Below, piece by piece: positions 7,987 to 15,052 of a stretch of 35,539 nucleotides of DNA. The notes beneath the pieces are model-generated. The model was given only the letters and a program-made list of their open reading frames with translations. It was not told where the DNA came from and searched no databases. The stretch comes from Candidatus Rokubacteria bacterium GWC2_70_16 (GTDB taxonomy: Bacteria > Methylomirabilota > Methylomirabilia > Rokubacteriales > CSP1-6). The stretch lies in the NCBI GenBank assembly GCA_001788415.1, contig MGBV01000029.1, positions 1-35,539 of the forward strand, given 5' to 3'. Made by a program: the position numbers and the translations under genes. Numbering within the stretch: the stretch's first letter is position 1; each line of letters starts with the position of its first letter.

Positions 7987-8277
7987 TCAGACCGGCAGGC
8001 GGACCGTCATCTTCAGGCCCGCACCCTTGCCGCTGACGTGGCGGACCTCGGCGAGGGCCACGAGGGTGTTGCCCTTGTCGGCCACGAGCTCCACCCAGTA
8101 GGAGTGGCCGACCTTGAGCGTTGCCGTGGGCGCCGTGACCACGAGGAGGCCGTACGGGCTCACGTCCACCGTGCGGCCGACGAGGGTCTCCTCGTCCACC
8201 TGCACGCGGACGGGCCAGGCTGCGGGGACGCGGGGGTGACGCCGGCGCTCCTCTGTGGCCTGCCTCGCTGAGCCCAT
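7987..8277 (-). CDS. PilZ domain protein
   Basis: A 96-residue single-domain PilZ protein, a cyclic-di-GMP receptor. Both binding motifs are present: the arginine motif R-R-R-H-P-R near residues 11-16 and D-V-S-P-Y-G at about 58-63 (the D/N-x-S-x-x-G motif). There is no attached output domain, so it would act through a partner. It lies between amrS (30 bp upstream) and the dienelactone hydrolase (31 bp downstream), a likely transcription unit without an obvious functional theme. Confidence 0.88.
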   Translation of the reverse strand: MGSARQATEERRRHPRVPAAWPVRVQVDEETLVGRTVDVSPYGLLVVTAPTATLKVGHSYWVELVADKGNTLVALAEVRHVSGKGAGLKMTVRLPV

Positions 8278-8307
8278 ATGCCGGTCAAGGAAACCACGCC
8301 GGCGGGC

Positions 8308-9366
8308 TCAGCGCAAGTCAAAGCGTGCCTCCCACACCCCCGCGATGGCGGTGGCGCAGCCCGGACACCGGCCATCCGCCAGCGCGGTGGCGAGCACCTG
8401 GAAGCCGCGCCGGCGGATGAGCTCCCGCCCGCAGCCCGGGCAGCGGGTGCTCTCGAAGGGATCGCCCGGGACATTGCCCGTGTAGACATGGCGCAGGCCC
8501 GCGTCCCGGCCGATCCCCGCCGCCCGATGGAGCGCGGCGGGGGCGGTGGGCGGCACGTCCCGCATCCTGTAGGCGGAGGAGAAGGCCGAGAGGTGCCAGG
8601 GCATGTCGCGGTCCACGGAGGCGAGCCAGGCGGCGAGCGCCCGCAGCTCCTCGTCCCCGTCGTTGTGCCCGGGCACCAGGAGCGTCGTCACCTCGACCCA
8701 GATGCCGCGCTCGCGCAGGCCGCGGATGGTGTCGAGGACGGGCGTGAGGGTGGCGCCGCAGACCTTCCGGTAATAGCGGTCGGAGAAGCTCTTGAGGTCC
8801 ACGTTGGCGCCGTGGAGCACCGGGGCGACGAGGGCGAGGGCCTCCGCCGTCATGTAGCCATTGGTCACGAACACATTCCCGAGGCCCGCCGCCGCAGCGA
8901 GCCGGCTCGTCGTGAGCGCCCGCTCGAAGAAGACGGTGGGCTCGGTGTAGGTGTAGGCGATGGAGGCGCAGCGGGCCGCGCGCGCGGCCTGCACCAGCTC
9001 GGCCGGGGATGTCCGCTCGCCCGGGATCCGCCCGCGATGCTCGCGGGGCCACTGGGAGATGGACCAGTTCTGGCAGAAGAGGCAGTGGAAGTTGCAGCCG
9101 ACGGTGGCGATGGAGTAGGCCAGGCTGCCGGGCAGGAAGTGGAAGAACGGCTTCTTCTCGATGGGGTCCACCTCGGCGCTGACGCTGCGATCTGCCACGA
9201 GGGTGACCAACGTGCCGTCCCGGTTCTCCCTCACGCCGCAGATCCCGCTGAGCCCCGGGCGGATGCGGCAGCGGTGTGCGCAGAGGTGACACACGACGCT
9301 CCCGTCGGGCCGGCTGTTCCAGAGCAGCGCCTCGGGCGGGGTGGCGGGCGGGGCTTCGGGGCTCAT
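8308..9366 (-). CDS. amrS: AmmeMemoRadiSam system radical SAM enzyme
   Basis: A 352-residue radical SAM protein. An N-terminal Cys cluster (C26, C29, C33, C43; CHLCAHRC and GICGVR) precedes the radical SAM motif Cys91-Asn-Phe-His-Cys95-Leu-Phe-Cys98 in T-V-G-C-N-F-H-C-L-F-C-Q-N-W. VDPIEKKPFFHFLPGS and the C-terminal zinc-ribbon pairs (CPGC...CPGC) are typical of AmrS. The family, related to pyruvate formate-lyase activases, is found with the Memo-like AmrB and AMMECR1-like AmrA proteins; its reaction is not established. Here amrB is directly divergent, 107 bp away, while no amrA is in the window. Confidence 0.92.
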   Translation of the reverse strand: MSPEAPPATPPEALLWNSRPDGSVVCHLCAHRCRIRPGLSGICGVRENRDGTLVTLVADRSVSAEVDPIEKKPFFHFLPGSLAYSIATVGCNFHCLFCQNWSISQWPREHRGRIPGERTSPAELVQAARAARCASIAYTYTEPTVFFERALTTSRLAAAAGLGNVFVTNGYMTAEALALVAPVLHGANVDLKSFSDRYYRKVCGATLTPVLDTIRGLRERGIWVEVTTLLVPGHNDGDEELRALAAWLASVDRDMPWHLSAFSSAYRMRDVPPTAPAALHRAAGIGRDAGLRHVYTGNVPGDPFESTRCPGCGRELIRRRGFQVLATALADGRCPGCATAIAGVWEARFDLR

Positions 9367-9473
9367 GCGCTCCTCTCCGTCACACTATCCCATATCCGCT
9401 CCCCGGGCGCGGCGGGCCCTCCCCCCGGCTGAGCGTCTTGCGCTAGAGTCGAAGTCAGAGGAGCCCTGGCGCC

Positions 9474-10331
9474 ATGGAGGTCCCGGCGGATGTCCGTCCA
9501 TCGCCGATTGCCGGCTCGTGGTACCCCGGCGACCCGAGGCGGCTTGCCTGGAGCGTGGACGGCTATCTTGCCGCCGCCCGGCTGCCGGAGGTGACGGGCG
9601 CCGTGGTGGCCGTGGTGGCGCCTCATGCCGGGCACAGGTATTCGGGTGCCGTGGCGGGGTATGCCTTCGCCGCGCTGCGCGGACTGGCGCCCGAGCTGGT
9701 GGCCGTGGTCGGTCCTCTGCACGACCTCCACCCCCGACCGCTCCTCACCTCCGGGCACGCCGCCTACGAGACGCCGCTCGGCACGATCCCCGTGGACCGG
9801 GACGCTGTCGAGCGCCTGGAGACGCATCTCGGCGGGGAGGGGGACACGGGGCTGGCGCGGATCAGGAACGATCACGAGCACTCGCTCGAGATCGAGCTGC
9901 CCTTCCTCCAGCGCGCGCTCGCCGGGCCTTTCCGCCTCCTGCCGGTCATGGTGCGCGAGCGCCGCCCCGAGATGCTCCGCGCGGTGGGGCGGGCGCTGGC
10001 GCGAGCGCTCGAGGGGCGGCGGGCGCTGCTCGTGGCGAGCACCGATCTCTCCCACTTCCATTCGCAGGCCGTGGCGAAGACGCTGGATGGGGAGATGCTC
10101 AGGCGGGTGGAGGCCCTCGATCCGGATGCCGTGCTCGGCGCCGAGGCGGAGGGCAGGGGCGAGGCCTGCGGCGCGGGTGCCCTCGCCGCGGTGCTCTGGG
10201 CGGCGCGCGACCTCGGCGCAGATCGCGCCCGCGTCCTGCGCCACTCGACGTCGGGGGATGTGACAGGCGACCTCGACGAGGTGGTCGGCTACGGCGCCGC
10301 CGTCCTCACGCGCCCCTCCTCGATCCTCTGA
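9474..10331 (+). CDS. amrB: AmmeMemoRadiSam system protein B (Memo family)
   Basis: A 285-residue Memo-like protein, homologous to human MEMO1 and structurally related to non-haem iron dioxygenases. Family blocks are S-P-I-A-G-S-W-Y-P-G-D at the N terminus, V-A-P-H-A-G-H-R-Y-S-G (about 48-58), the central H-E-H-S-L-E-I-E-L-P-F-L and T-D-L-S-H-F-H, plus a Cys in G-E-A-C-G-A. The usual PHAGY is PHAGH here, a mild departure. It is transcribed away from amrS, so the shared gap 9367-9473 should hold both promoters. Memo proteins have recently been linked to metal binding and redox, but the role of the bacterial system is not settled. Confidence 0.92.
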   Translation: MEVPADVRPSPIAGSWYPGDPRRLAWSVDGYLAAARLPEVTGAVVAVVAPHAGHRYSGAVAGYAFAALRGLAPELVAVVGPLHDLHPRPLLTSGHAAYETPLGTIPVDRDAVERLETHLGGEGDTGLARIRNDHEHSLEIELPFLQRALAGPFRLLPVMVRERRPEMLRAVGRALARALEGRRALLVASTDLSHFHSQAVAKTLDGEMLRRVEALDPDAVLGAEAEGRGEACGAGALAAVLWAARDLGADRARVLRHSTSGDVTGDLDEVVGYGAAVLTRPSSIL

Positions 10332-10420
10332 TCCGCGCGCAGGAGCGGCGAGGGCTGGCCTGCGCGTGATGCGGGCTTTCCCTGCGTGCCGGCCCGTGGC
10401 AGGATACCGCGGGAGCCGAC

Positions 10421-11716
10421 ATGCGCGTGCCCTTCTTCTACGGCTGGGTGGTGGTGGCCGTGGCCTTCGTCACCATGGCCATCGGCGTCAACTCGCGCAC
10501 GGCCTTCTCCCTGCTCTTCCCGCCCATCCTGGACGAGTTCGGCTGGGAGCGCGGCGTCACCGCGGCGACCTTCTCCGTGGGCTTCATGCTCTCCATGCTC
10601 TTCACGCCGTTCCTCGGCCGGCTCATGGACCGGTGGGGCCCGCGCCGCGTGATCCCCCTGGGTGTGGGGCTCATCTGCGCCGGTCTCGTCCTGGGCACGC
10701 TGGCCCGGGAGCCCTGGCACCTGTACCTCACGCTCGGCGTGCTGGTGGTGGGCGGCAGCGTCTGCGTGGGCTACACGGGGCATGCCCTCTTCCTGCCCCA
10801 CTGGTTCATCCGGCGGCGCGGGGTGGCCATGGGGCTGGCCTTCGCGGGGGTGGGGATCGGCTCCATCATCCTCTTCCCGTGGCTGCAGGCGCTCATTCTC
10901 CGCTCCGGCTGGCGCCAGGCGTGCTGGGCGATGGCCGCACTCCTCGCCGTGACGCTCGTGCCGCTCAACGCCATCTTCCAGCGGCGCCACCCGGAGGACC
11001 TGCATCTCGTCGCCGACGGCGATCCGGCTCCCACCTCCATCGCCGCCGGCCGCTCGCATCCGGACAACGTCGTGGATCAGGCCTGGGCCTCGGTGGATTG
11101 GACGCTCGGCCGCGCCCTGGGGACGGCGAGGTTCTGGTGGGTCTTCCTCGGCTTCTTCTCCGGGCTCTTCGCCTGGTATGCCGTCCAGGTGCATCAGACG
11201 AAGTACCTGATCGAGATCGGCTTCACGCCCGCGGTGGCGGCCTACGCTCTCGGCTTCGTGGGGCTGGGCGGCGTCGTGGGCCAGATCGGCCTCGGCCATC
11301 TCTCGGATCGCGTGGGGCGGGAATGGGTCTGGACGCTCGCCAGCGCGGGCTTCATCCTCTGCTACGTCCTGCTGCTCCTGATGCGGCAGCATCCCACGCC
11401 GGCCCTGCTCTACCTCATGGTGGCCTCCCAGGGCATGCTCGGCTATGGCCTGGCCTCGGTCTTCGGCGCCATCCCGGCCGAGCTGTTCCAGGGCAAGCAC
11501 TATGGCACGGTGTTCGGCACTCTCGGCCTCGGCGCGGGGGCGGGCTCCGGGACAGGCCCCTGGGTGGCGGGCTTCATCTACGACCGCACCGGTTCCTACG
11601 CGCCCGCGTTCTGGCTGGCCATGGGCGCCAGCCTCGTCTCCATCGTCGCGATCTGGCTGGCGGCGCCTCGCAAGGTGCGCGCCGTCGCGGGCCGCATCCC
11701 GCACACCCCCCGTTAG
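10421..11716 (+). CDS. Major facilitator superfamily transporter
   Basis: A 431-residue integral membrane protein with about 12 hydrophobic segments in two halves. The A-motif-like loop between TM2 and TM3 is G-R-L-M-D-R-W-G-P-R-R and its second-half counterpart is G-H-L-S-D-R-V-G-R-E-W. The profile is like the oxalate/formate antiporter and monocarboxylate group, suggesting a small organic acid substrate, but this is inference. The gene ends 17 bp before the AhpD/CMD gene, so the two are probably one transcription unit. Confidence 0.9.
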   Translation: MRVPFFYGWVVVAVAFVTMAIGVNSRTAFSLLFPPILDEFGWERGVTAATFSVGFMLSMLFTPFLGRLMDRWGPRRVIPLGVGLICAGLVLGTLAREPWHLYLTLGVLVVGGSVCVGYTGHALFLPHWFIRRRGVAMGLAFAGVGIGSIILFPWLQALILRSGWRQACWAMAALLAVTLVPLNAIFQRRHPEDLHLVADGDPAPTSIAAGRSHPDNVVDQAWASVDWTLGRALGTARFWWVFLGFFSGLFAWYAVQVHQTKYLIEIGFTPAVAAYALGFVGLGGVVGQIGLGHLSDRVGREWVWTLASAGFILCYVLLLLMRQHPTPALLYLMVASQGMLGYGLASVFGAIPAELFQGKHYGTVFGTLGLGAGAGSGTGPWVAGFIYDRTGSYAPAFWLAMGASLVSIVAIWLAAPRKVRAVAGRIPHTPR

Positions 11717-11733
11717 TGGGAAGGAGGTTTTCC

Positions 11734-12261
11734 ATGGCGACCGTGAACCCGCTTCCCAGGGAGCAGGCGGCGGAGGACGTGAAGTCGGTCTACGACGGTC
11801 TCACGAAGGCCTACGGCAAGATCCCGAACATGTTCGCCGTGATGGCCCATCGGCCCTCCGTGCTCAGGCACTTCATGCCCTTCTATGCCGCCGTCATGCG
11901 CGAGGGGACGGTGGAGCCTCGCTACAAGGAGCTGGCCTACCTCAAGGCCTCGACGCTCAACGGGTGCGAGTACTGAACCCGCGCCCACACCGCTTCGTCG
12001 AAGCGGGTCGGGATCACCGACGAGCACATCCGGGCGCTCGGGTTCTTCCAGCGCAGTCCGCTCTTCGACGCGAAGGACAAGGCGACGCTGCTCTACGCCG
12101 AGCGCGTGACGCGCGGCGCGGCGGCCCTCCGCGAGGGCGCCCTCCAGGCGCTGCGGGAGCACTTCAGCGAGGACCAGATCGTCGAGCTCACGCTCGTGAT
12201 CTGCGCGGCCAACTTCACCAACCGGTTCAACGACGCCCTCCAGATCCCCCCCGACCTCTAG
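11734..12261 (+). CDS. AhpD/carboxymuconolactone decarboxylase-family protein with in-frame TGA; candidate selenoprotein
   Basis: Read through the TGA at 11974-11976, this is a 175-residue protein with a strong AAGGAGG site 6 bp before ATG 11734 and a TAG stop at 12259-12261. The centre reads N-G-C78-E-Y-(TGA81)-T-R-A-H85. AhpD-type CMD proteins have C-x-x-C-x-x-x-H there, the redox centre that reduces peroxides or disulfides, so TGA replaces exactly the second catalytic Cys. The 94 downstream codons stay open in the same frame and read as normal family sequence (KRVGITDEHIRALGFF, DKATLLYAERVTRG, IVELTLVICAANFTNRFND). A hairpin fitting bacterial SECIS rules follows. Family knowledge: Sec-containing AhpD-like and CMD-domain proteins with CxxU are known. 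Alternatives are a Cys-to-stop mutation or a sequence error, leaving an 80-residue product ending before the motif is complete. Confidence 0.72.
11990..12006 (+). promoter_or_regulatory. Candidate bacterial SECIS hairpin downstream of the in-frame TGA
   Basis: CCGCTT at 11990-11995 pairs with AAGCGG at 12001-12006 around CGTCG; closing C-G extends the stem to 7 bp and leaves a G-U-C loop. The loop begins 19 nt after the TGA, inside the 16-37 nt window used for bacterial SECIS elements, with G in the first two loop positions. In E. coli fdhF the SelB-binding loop G-G-U-C lies at nearly the same distance. A competing pairing, ACCCGC (11977-11982) with GCGGGT (12003-12008), is also possible. Hairpins are common in GC-rich DNA, so this supports but does not prove Sec insertion. 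Confidence 0.55.
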
Positions 12262-12263
12262 CC

Positions 12264-12434
12264 GGGGTCAGGTCTTGCATTCCAACATCAGCCGGGTGCG
12301 GTGCCGGGTCGGGATGCGGGTCAGGGCACCTGTCGTCGAGTACCGTTCCGAGCGCGACAGCCGTGACGCCGGGACCACATGTTGGATTGCAAGACCTGAC
12401 CCCCCTCACGTGTTGGATTGCAAGACCTGACCCC
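12264..12434. repeat. REPIN-like inverted-repeat element, copy 2, plus an extra half arm
   Basis: Arms at 12264-12287 (one mismatch to copy 1: CATTCC for CAATCC) and 12380-12403 face each other around a 92-bp core; a third arm, identical to the second, follows at 12411-12434 after 7 bp. The first two arms make a 140-bp element matching the 141-bp copy at 6435-6575, with the core in reverse orientation. A CTGTCG/CGACAG stem in the core corresponds in position to a CTGT/ACAG stem of copy 1. The element starts 2 bp after the stop of the CMD gene, and its last arm forms the 3' end of the LLM gene on the other strand. Confidence 0.85.
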
Positions 12435-13275
12435 CGAAGCGGGCGGCCAGGGGGGCCCAGCGGTCCAGCAGCGCGAGCACCGTGTCGGGCCCCTCCGACG
12501 GCAGGCGGAGGATCGAGCGGGTGATGCCGGCCGCGGCGTAGCGGTCGAGCAGCGCCTCGTCGGGCGCTGTGCCGAACACCGACACCGAGATCGTCTGCAT
12601 GTCGCGCCCGGCGCGCGCCGCCCGCGCGCGCAGGTCCGCGAGCCCCTCCAGCACGCGCGCGGCGGCGCGCGCCCGCGGGAACCATCCGTCGCAGAAATCC
12701 ACCACGCGCTGCAGCGTGTGGCCGCTCTCGCCGCCCATCAGGATGGGGGGGTGCGGCTTCTGCGCGGGCTTCGGCCATGCCCAGATGGGGTCGAAGCGCA
12801 CGATCTCGCCGTGAAACTCGGCCTCGTCCTTGGTCCAGATCTCCTTCATGGCGAGCACCTGCTCGGTGAGCCGCTTGAAGCGCGTCGTGAAGACGGTGCC
12901 GTGGTTCTCCATCTCCTCGGCGTTCCAGCCGCCGCCGACCCCGAAGAGGAAGCGCCCGCCCGAGAGGAGATCGAGGGTCGCCACCTCCTTGGCTGTCGTG
13001 ATGGTGTCCCGCTCGATGAGGAGGCAGATGCCCGTGCCGACGAGGAGCGTCCGGGTCGCCGCCGCGGCGGCCATGAGCGCCACGAAGGGATCCAGCGTAT
13101 GGGAGTACTCGCGGGGCAGCTCGCCGCCGCTGGGGAAGGGGGTGCGGCGGCTCGCGGGGATATGGGTGTGCTCGGTGAGGAAGAGCGACTCGAAGCCGCG
13201 CTCCTCCGCGGCGCGCGCCAGCTCGTCCGCGCGGATCGAGTAGTCCGTGGCGAAGATGCAGAGGCCGATATGCAT
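12406..13275 (-). CDS. LLM-class (luciferase-like) flavin/F420 oxidoreductase
   Basis: A 289-residue TIM-barrel oxidoreductase of the bacterial luciferase-like family: N-terminal H-I-G-L-C-I-F-A-T-D, A-E-E-R-G-F-E-S-L-F-L-T-E-H, R-T-L-L-V-G-T-G-I-C, the segment V-A-T-L-D-L-L-S-G-G-R-F-L-F-G-V-G-G-G-W-N, and P-P-I-L-M-G-G-E-S. The last block and length suggest the F420-dependent subgroup, but the cofactor cannot be fixed by eye. Family members oxidise or reduce alcohols, sulfonates or polycyclic substrates. The final eight residues (G-Q-V-L-Q-S-N-T) and the TGA stop come from a REPIN-like arm, so the native C terminus has been replaced or extended. Confidence 0.88.
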   Translation of the reverse strand: MHIGLCIFATDYSIRADELARAAEERGFESLFLTEHTHIPASRRTPFPSGGELPREYSHTLDPFVALMAAAAATRTLLVGTGICLLIERDTITTAKEVATLDLLSGGRFLFGVGGGWNAEEMENHGTVFTTRFKRLTEQVLAMKEIWTKDEAEFHGEIVRFDPIWAWPKPAQKPHPPILMGGESGHTLQRVVDFCDGWFPRARAAARVLEGLADLRARAARAGRDMQTISVSVFGTAPDEALLDRYAAAGITRSILRLPSEGPDTVLALLDRWAPLAARFGGQVLQSNT

Positions 13276-13398
13276 GGGTTCCTCCCGGGGGGGTCTGGTT
13301 GGGGTTCGCGCCGAGCGTAGCCGCCCGGAGCGTGTCCGTCAAGCGCCCCCGTCTGTCCGCTTGCATTCCGACCCCCGAGTCTGGTAAGGGGAGAGGTC

Positions 13399-13827
13399 AT
13401 GGCAGAGAGCGCGGCCTTCGCGGCCCTCCCCGTGGGGCGGACGGTGACGGTGCGCCGCACCGTCTCCGAGTCCGACGTCTACCTCTTCGCCGGTCTCACC
13501 GGGGATCACTCGCCGAACCACACGGACGAGGAGTACATGCGGGCGACGCGCTACGGCCGGCGCATCGCCCACGGGGCGCTCTGCATCGGCCTCATGTCCA
13601 CGGCCTCCACCAAGATCATCGACGGGCTGCCGGGCACCATCGTCTCCTACGGCTACGACCGCGTGCGCTTCCCGGCGCCGCTGTTCTTCGGCGACACGGT
13701 CACCGTGACCTACGAGATCGTCGAGCGCGATGAGGCGGCGCTCAAGACCTTCGCCCGCGTGACCTGCACCACGCAAAGGGGCGACGTGGTGGCCGCGGCC
13801 ACCCACATCCTCAAGATCGTCGAGTGA
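13399..13827 (+). CDS. MaoC family dehydratase ((R)-specific enoyl-CoA hydratase-like)
   Basis: A 142-residue hot-dog protein with the hydratase-2 motif A-G-L-T-G-D36-H-S-P-N-H41-T-D, supplying the catalytic Asp and His, followed by R-I-A-H-G-A-L, a conserved MaoC block. It would hydrate trans-2-enoyl-CoA to (R)-3-hydroxyacyl-CoA or run the reverse dehydration. GGGGAGAGG precedes ATG 13399. The stop TGA overlaps the GTG start of the next CaiB-type gene, implying coupled translation and use of the same CoA ester pool. Confidence 0.92.
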   Translation: MAESAAFAALPVGRTVTVRRTVSESDVYLFAGLTGDHSPNHTDEEYMRATRYGRRIAHGALCIGLMSTASTKIIDGLPGTIVSYGYDRVRFPAPLFFGDTVTVTYEIVERDEAALKTFARVTCTTQRGDVVAAATHILKIVE

Positions 13828-15026
13828 GCGCCGACCCGCGCCCGCCGCTGTCCGTCCTGGCGGGCGTCCGCGTGCTCTCCTTCACCCAGTTCCTCCTCGG
13901 GCCCTCGGCCGTGCAGTTCCTCGCCGACCTCGGGGCGGACGTGGTGAAGATCGAGCCTCCAGGAGGCAAGCTCTGGGAGCGCAACTGGGCCGGTTGCGAT
14001 CTCTACCTCAACGGCGTGAGCGCCTTCTACCTCCTGGCCCACCGGAACCAGCGCAGCCTCACGCTGGACCTCAAGCGGGAGGAGGGGCGCGCCGTGGCGC
14101 GCCGGCTCATCGAGGGCGCGGATGTGCTGGTCCAGAACTTCAGGCCGGGCGTGCTCTCCCGCTGGGGCCTCGGCTGGGAGGAGGCGCGAGCCCTGAACCC
14201 GCGGCTCATCTACGTGTCGGCCTCGGGCTACGGCGAGGCGAGCCCGTACCGCGACCGCCCCGGCCAGGACCTCCTCATGCAGGGCCTCTCGGGGCTCGCC
14301 TGGCTCTCCGGGCGAGCCGGCCAACCGCCGACCCCGGTGGGCACGCCCGTCATCGACCAGCACGGCGCGACGCTCCTGGCTCTCGGCGCCCTGGCGGCGA
14401 TCATCGAGCGGGGACGGACGGGGCGGGGAGTCCACGTCGAGGTGAGCATGCTGCGCGCGGCGCTGAACCTGCAGCTCGAGCCCGTCTCCTACTTCCTCAA
14501 CGGGGCGCGACTCGAGAAGAGCGACACGCCGCTGGCCGGAATGTTCCACCCGGCGCCGTACGGGGTGTACGAGACGCAGGACGGCCACGTCATCGTCTCC
14601 ATCTCGCCCTTCCAGGCGCTGGCCGATGCGCTGGCGCTGCCCGAGCTCGCCCGCCATGCCGGCGCGCCCCGCCTCTTCCACGCCAGGGAAGAGATCGCGC
14701 GGGCGCTCGTGCCCGTGCTCAGGACGCGGACCACGGCCGAGTGGCTGACCTTCTTCGCCGAGCGCGGGGTGTGGGCCGCCGCCGTCCTGACCTATGCCGA
14801 GACCTTCGCCGACCCCGCCGTGCGGGCGGCCGATGCGGTCGAGGAGGCGCCGCACCCCGTGGCGGGGCCGGTCAAGTTCCTGCGCTTCCCGGTGGAGCTG
14901 TCCACGGGACGGGCCGGCGTGCGCCGGCCGCCGCCCCTGTCCGGCCAGCACTCGGACGAGATCCTGCGCGAGGCCGGCTACCCCGAGGCCGACATCGCCC
15001 GCTTGCGCGCCGACGGCGTCATCTGA
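13824..15026 (+). CDS. CaiB/BaiF (class III) CoA-transferase
   Basis: A 400-residue protein starting with GTG 13824, which overlaps the MaoC stop. Family blocks are L-A-G-V-R-V-L-S-F-T-Q, F-L-A-D-L-G-A-D-V-V-K-I-E-P-P-G-G, R-N-Q-R-S-L-T-L-D-L-K, and the catalytic Asp149 in R-P-G-Q-D-L-L-M-Q-G-L-S-G, the residue that forms the acyl-anhydride intermediate in formyl-CoA transferase. Asp in this position and absence of the racemase His support a true transferase moving CoA between carboxylates. With MaoC it would form an activation-hydration pair for an unknown acid. Confidence 0.92.
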   Translation: MSADPRPPLSVLAGVRVLSFTQFLLGPSAVQFLADLGADVVKIEPPGGKLWERNWAGCDLYLNGVSAFYLLAHRNQRSLTLDLKREEGRAVARRLIEGADVLVQNFRPGVLSRWGLGWEEARALNPRLIYVSASGYGEASPYRDRPGQDLLMQGLSGLAWLSGRAGQPPTPVGTPVIDQHGATLLALGALAAIIERGRTGRGVHVEVSMLRAALNLQLEPVSYFLNGARLEKSDTPLAGMFHPAPYGVYETQDGHVIVSISPFQALADALALPELARHAGAPRLFHAREEIARALVPVLRTRTTAEWLTFFAERGVWAAAVLTYAETFADPAVRAADAVEEAPHPVAGPVKFLRFPVELSTGRAGVRRPPPLSGQHSDEILREAGYPEADIARLRADGVI

Positions 15027-15052
15027 CCGCGCGAGGCCGCGGGGGGCGCGGA

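Noticed and set aside
11734-11976. An 80-residue truncated CMD protein as the functional product
   Set aside because: It would stop inside the redox motif, before the conserved His and the helices that complete the fold, while 94 intact family codons follow in frame. Kept only as the mutation or error alternative.
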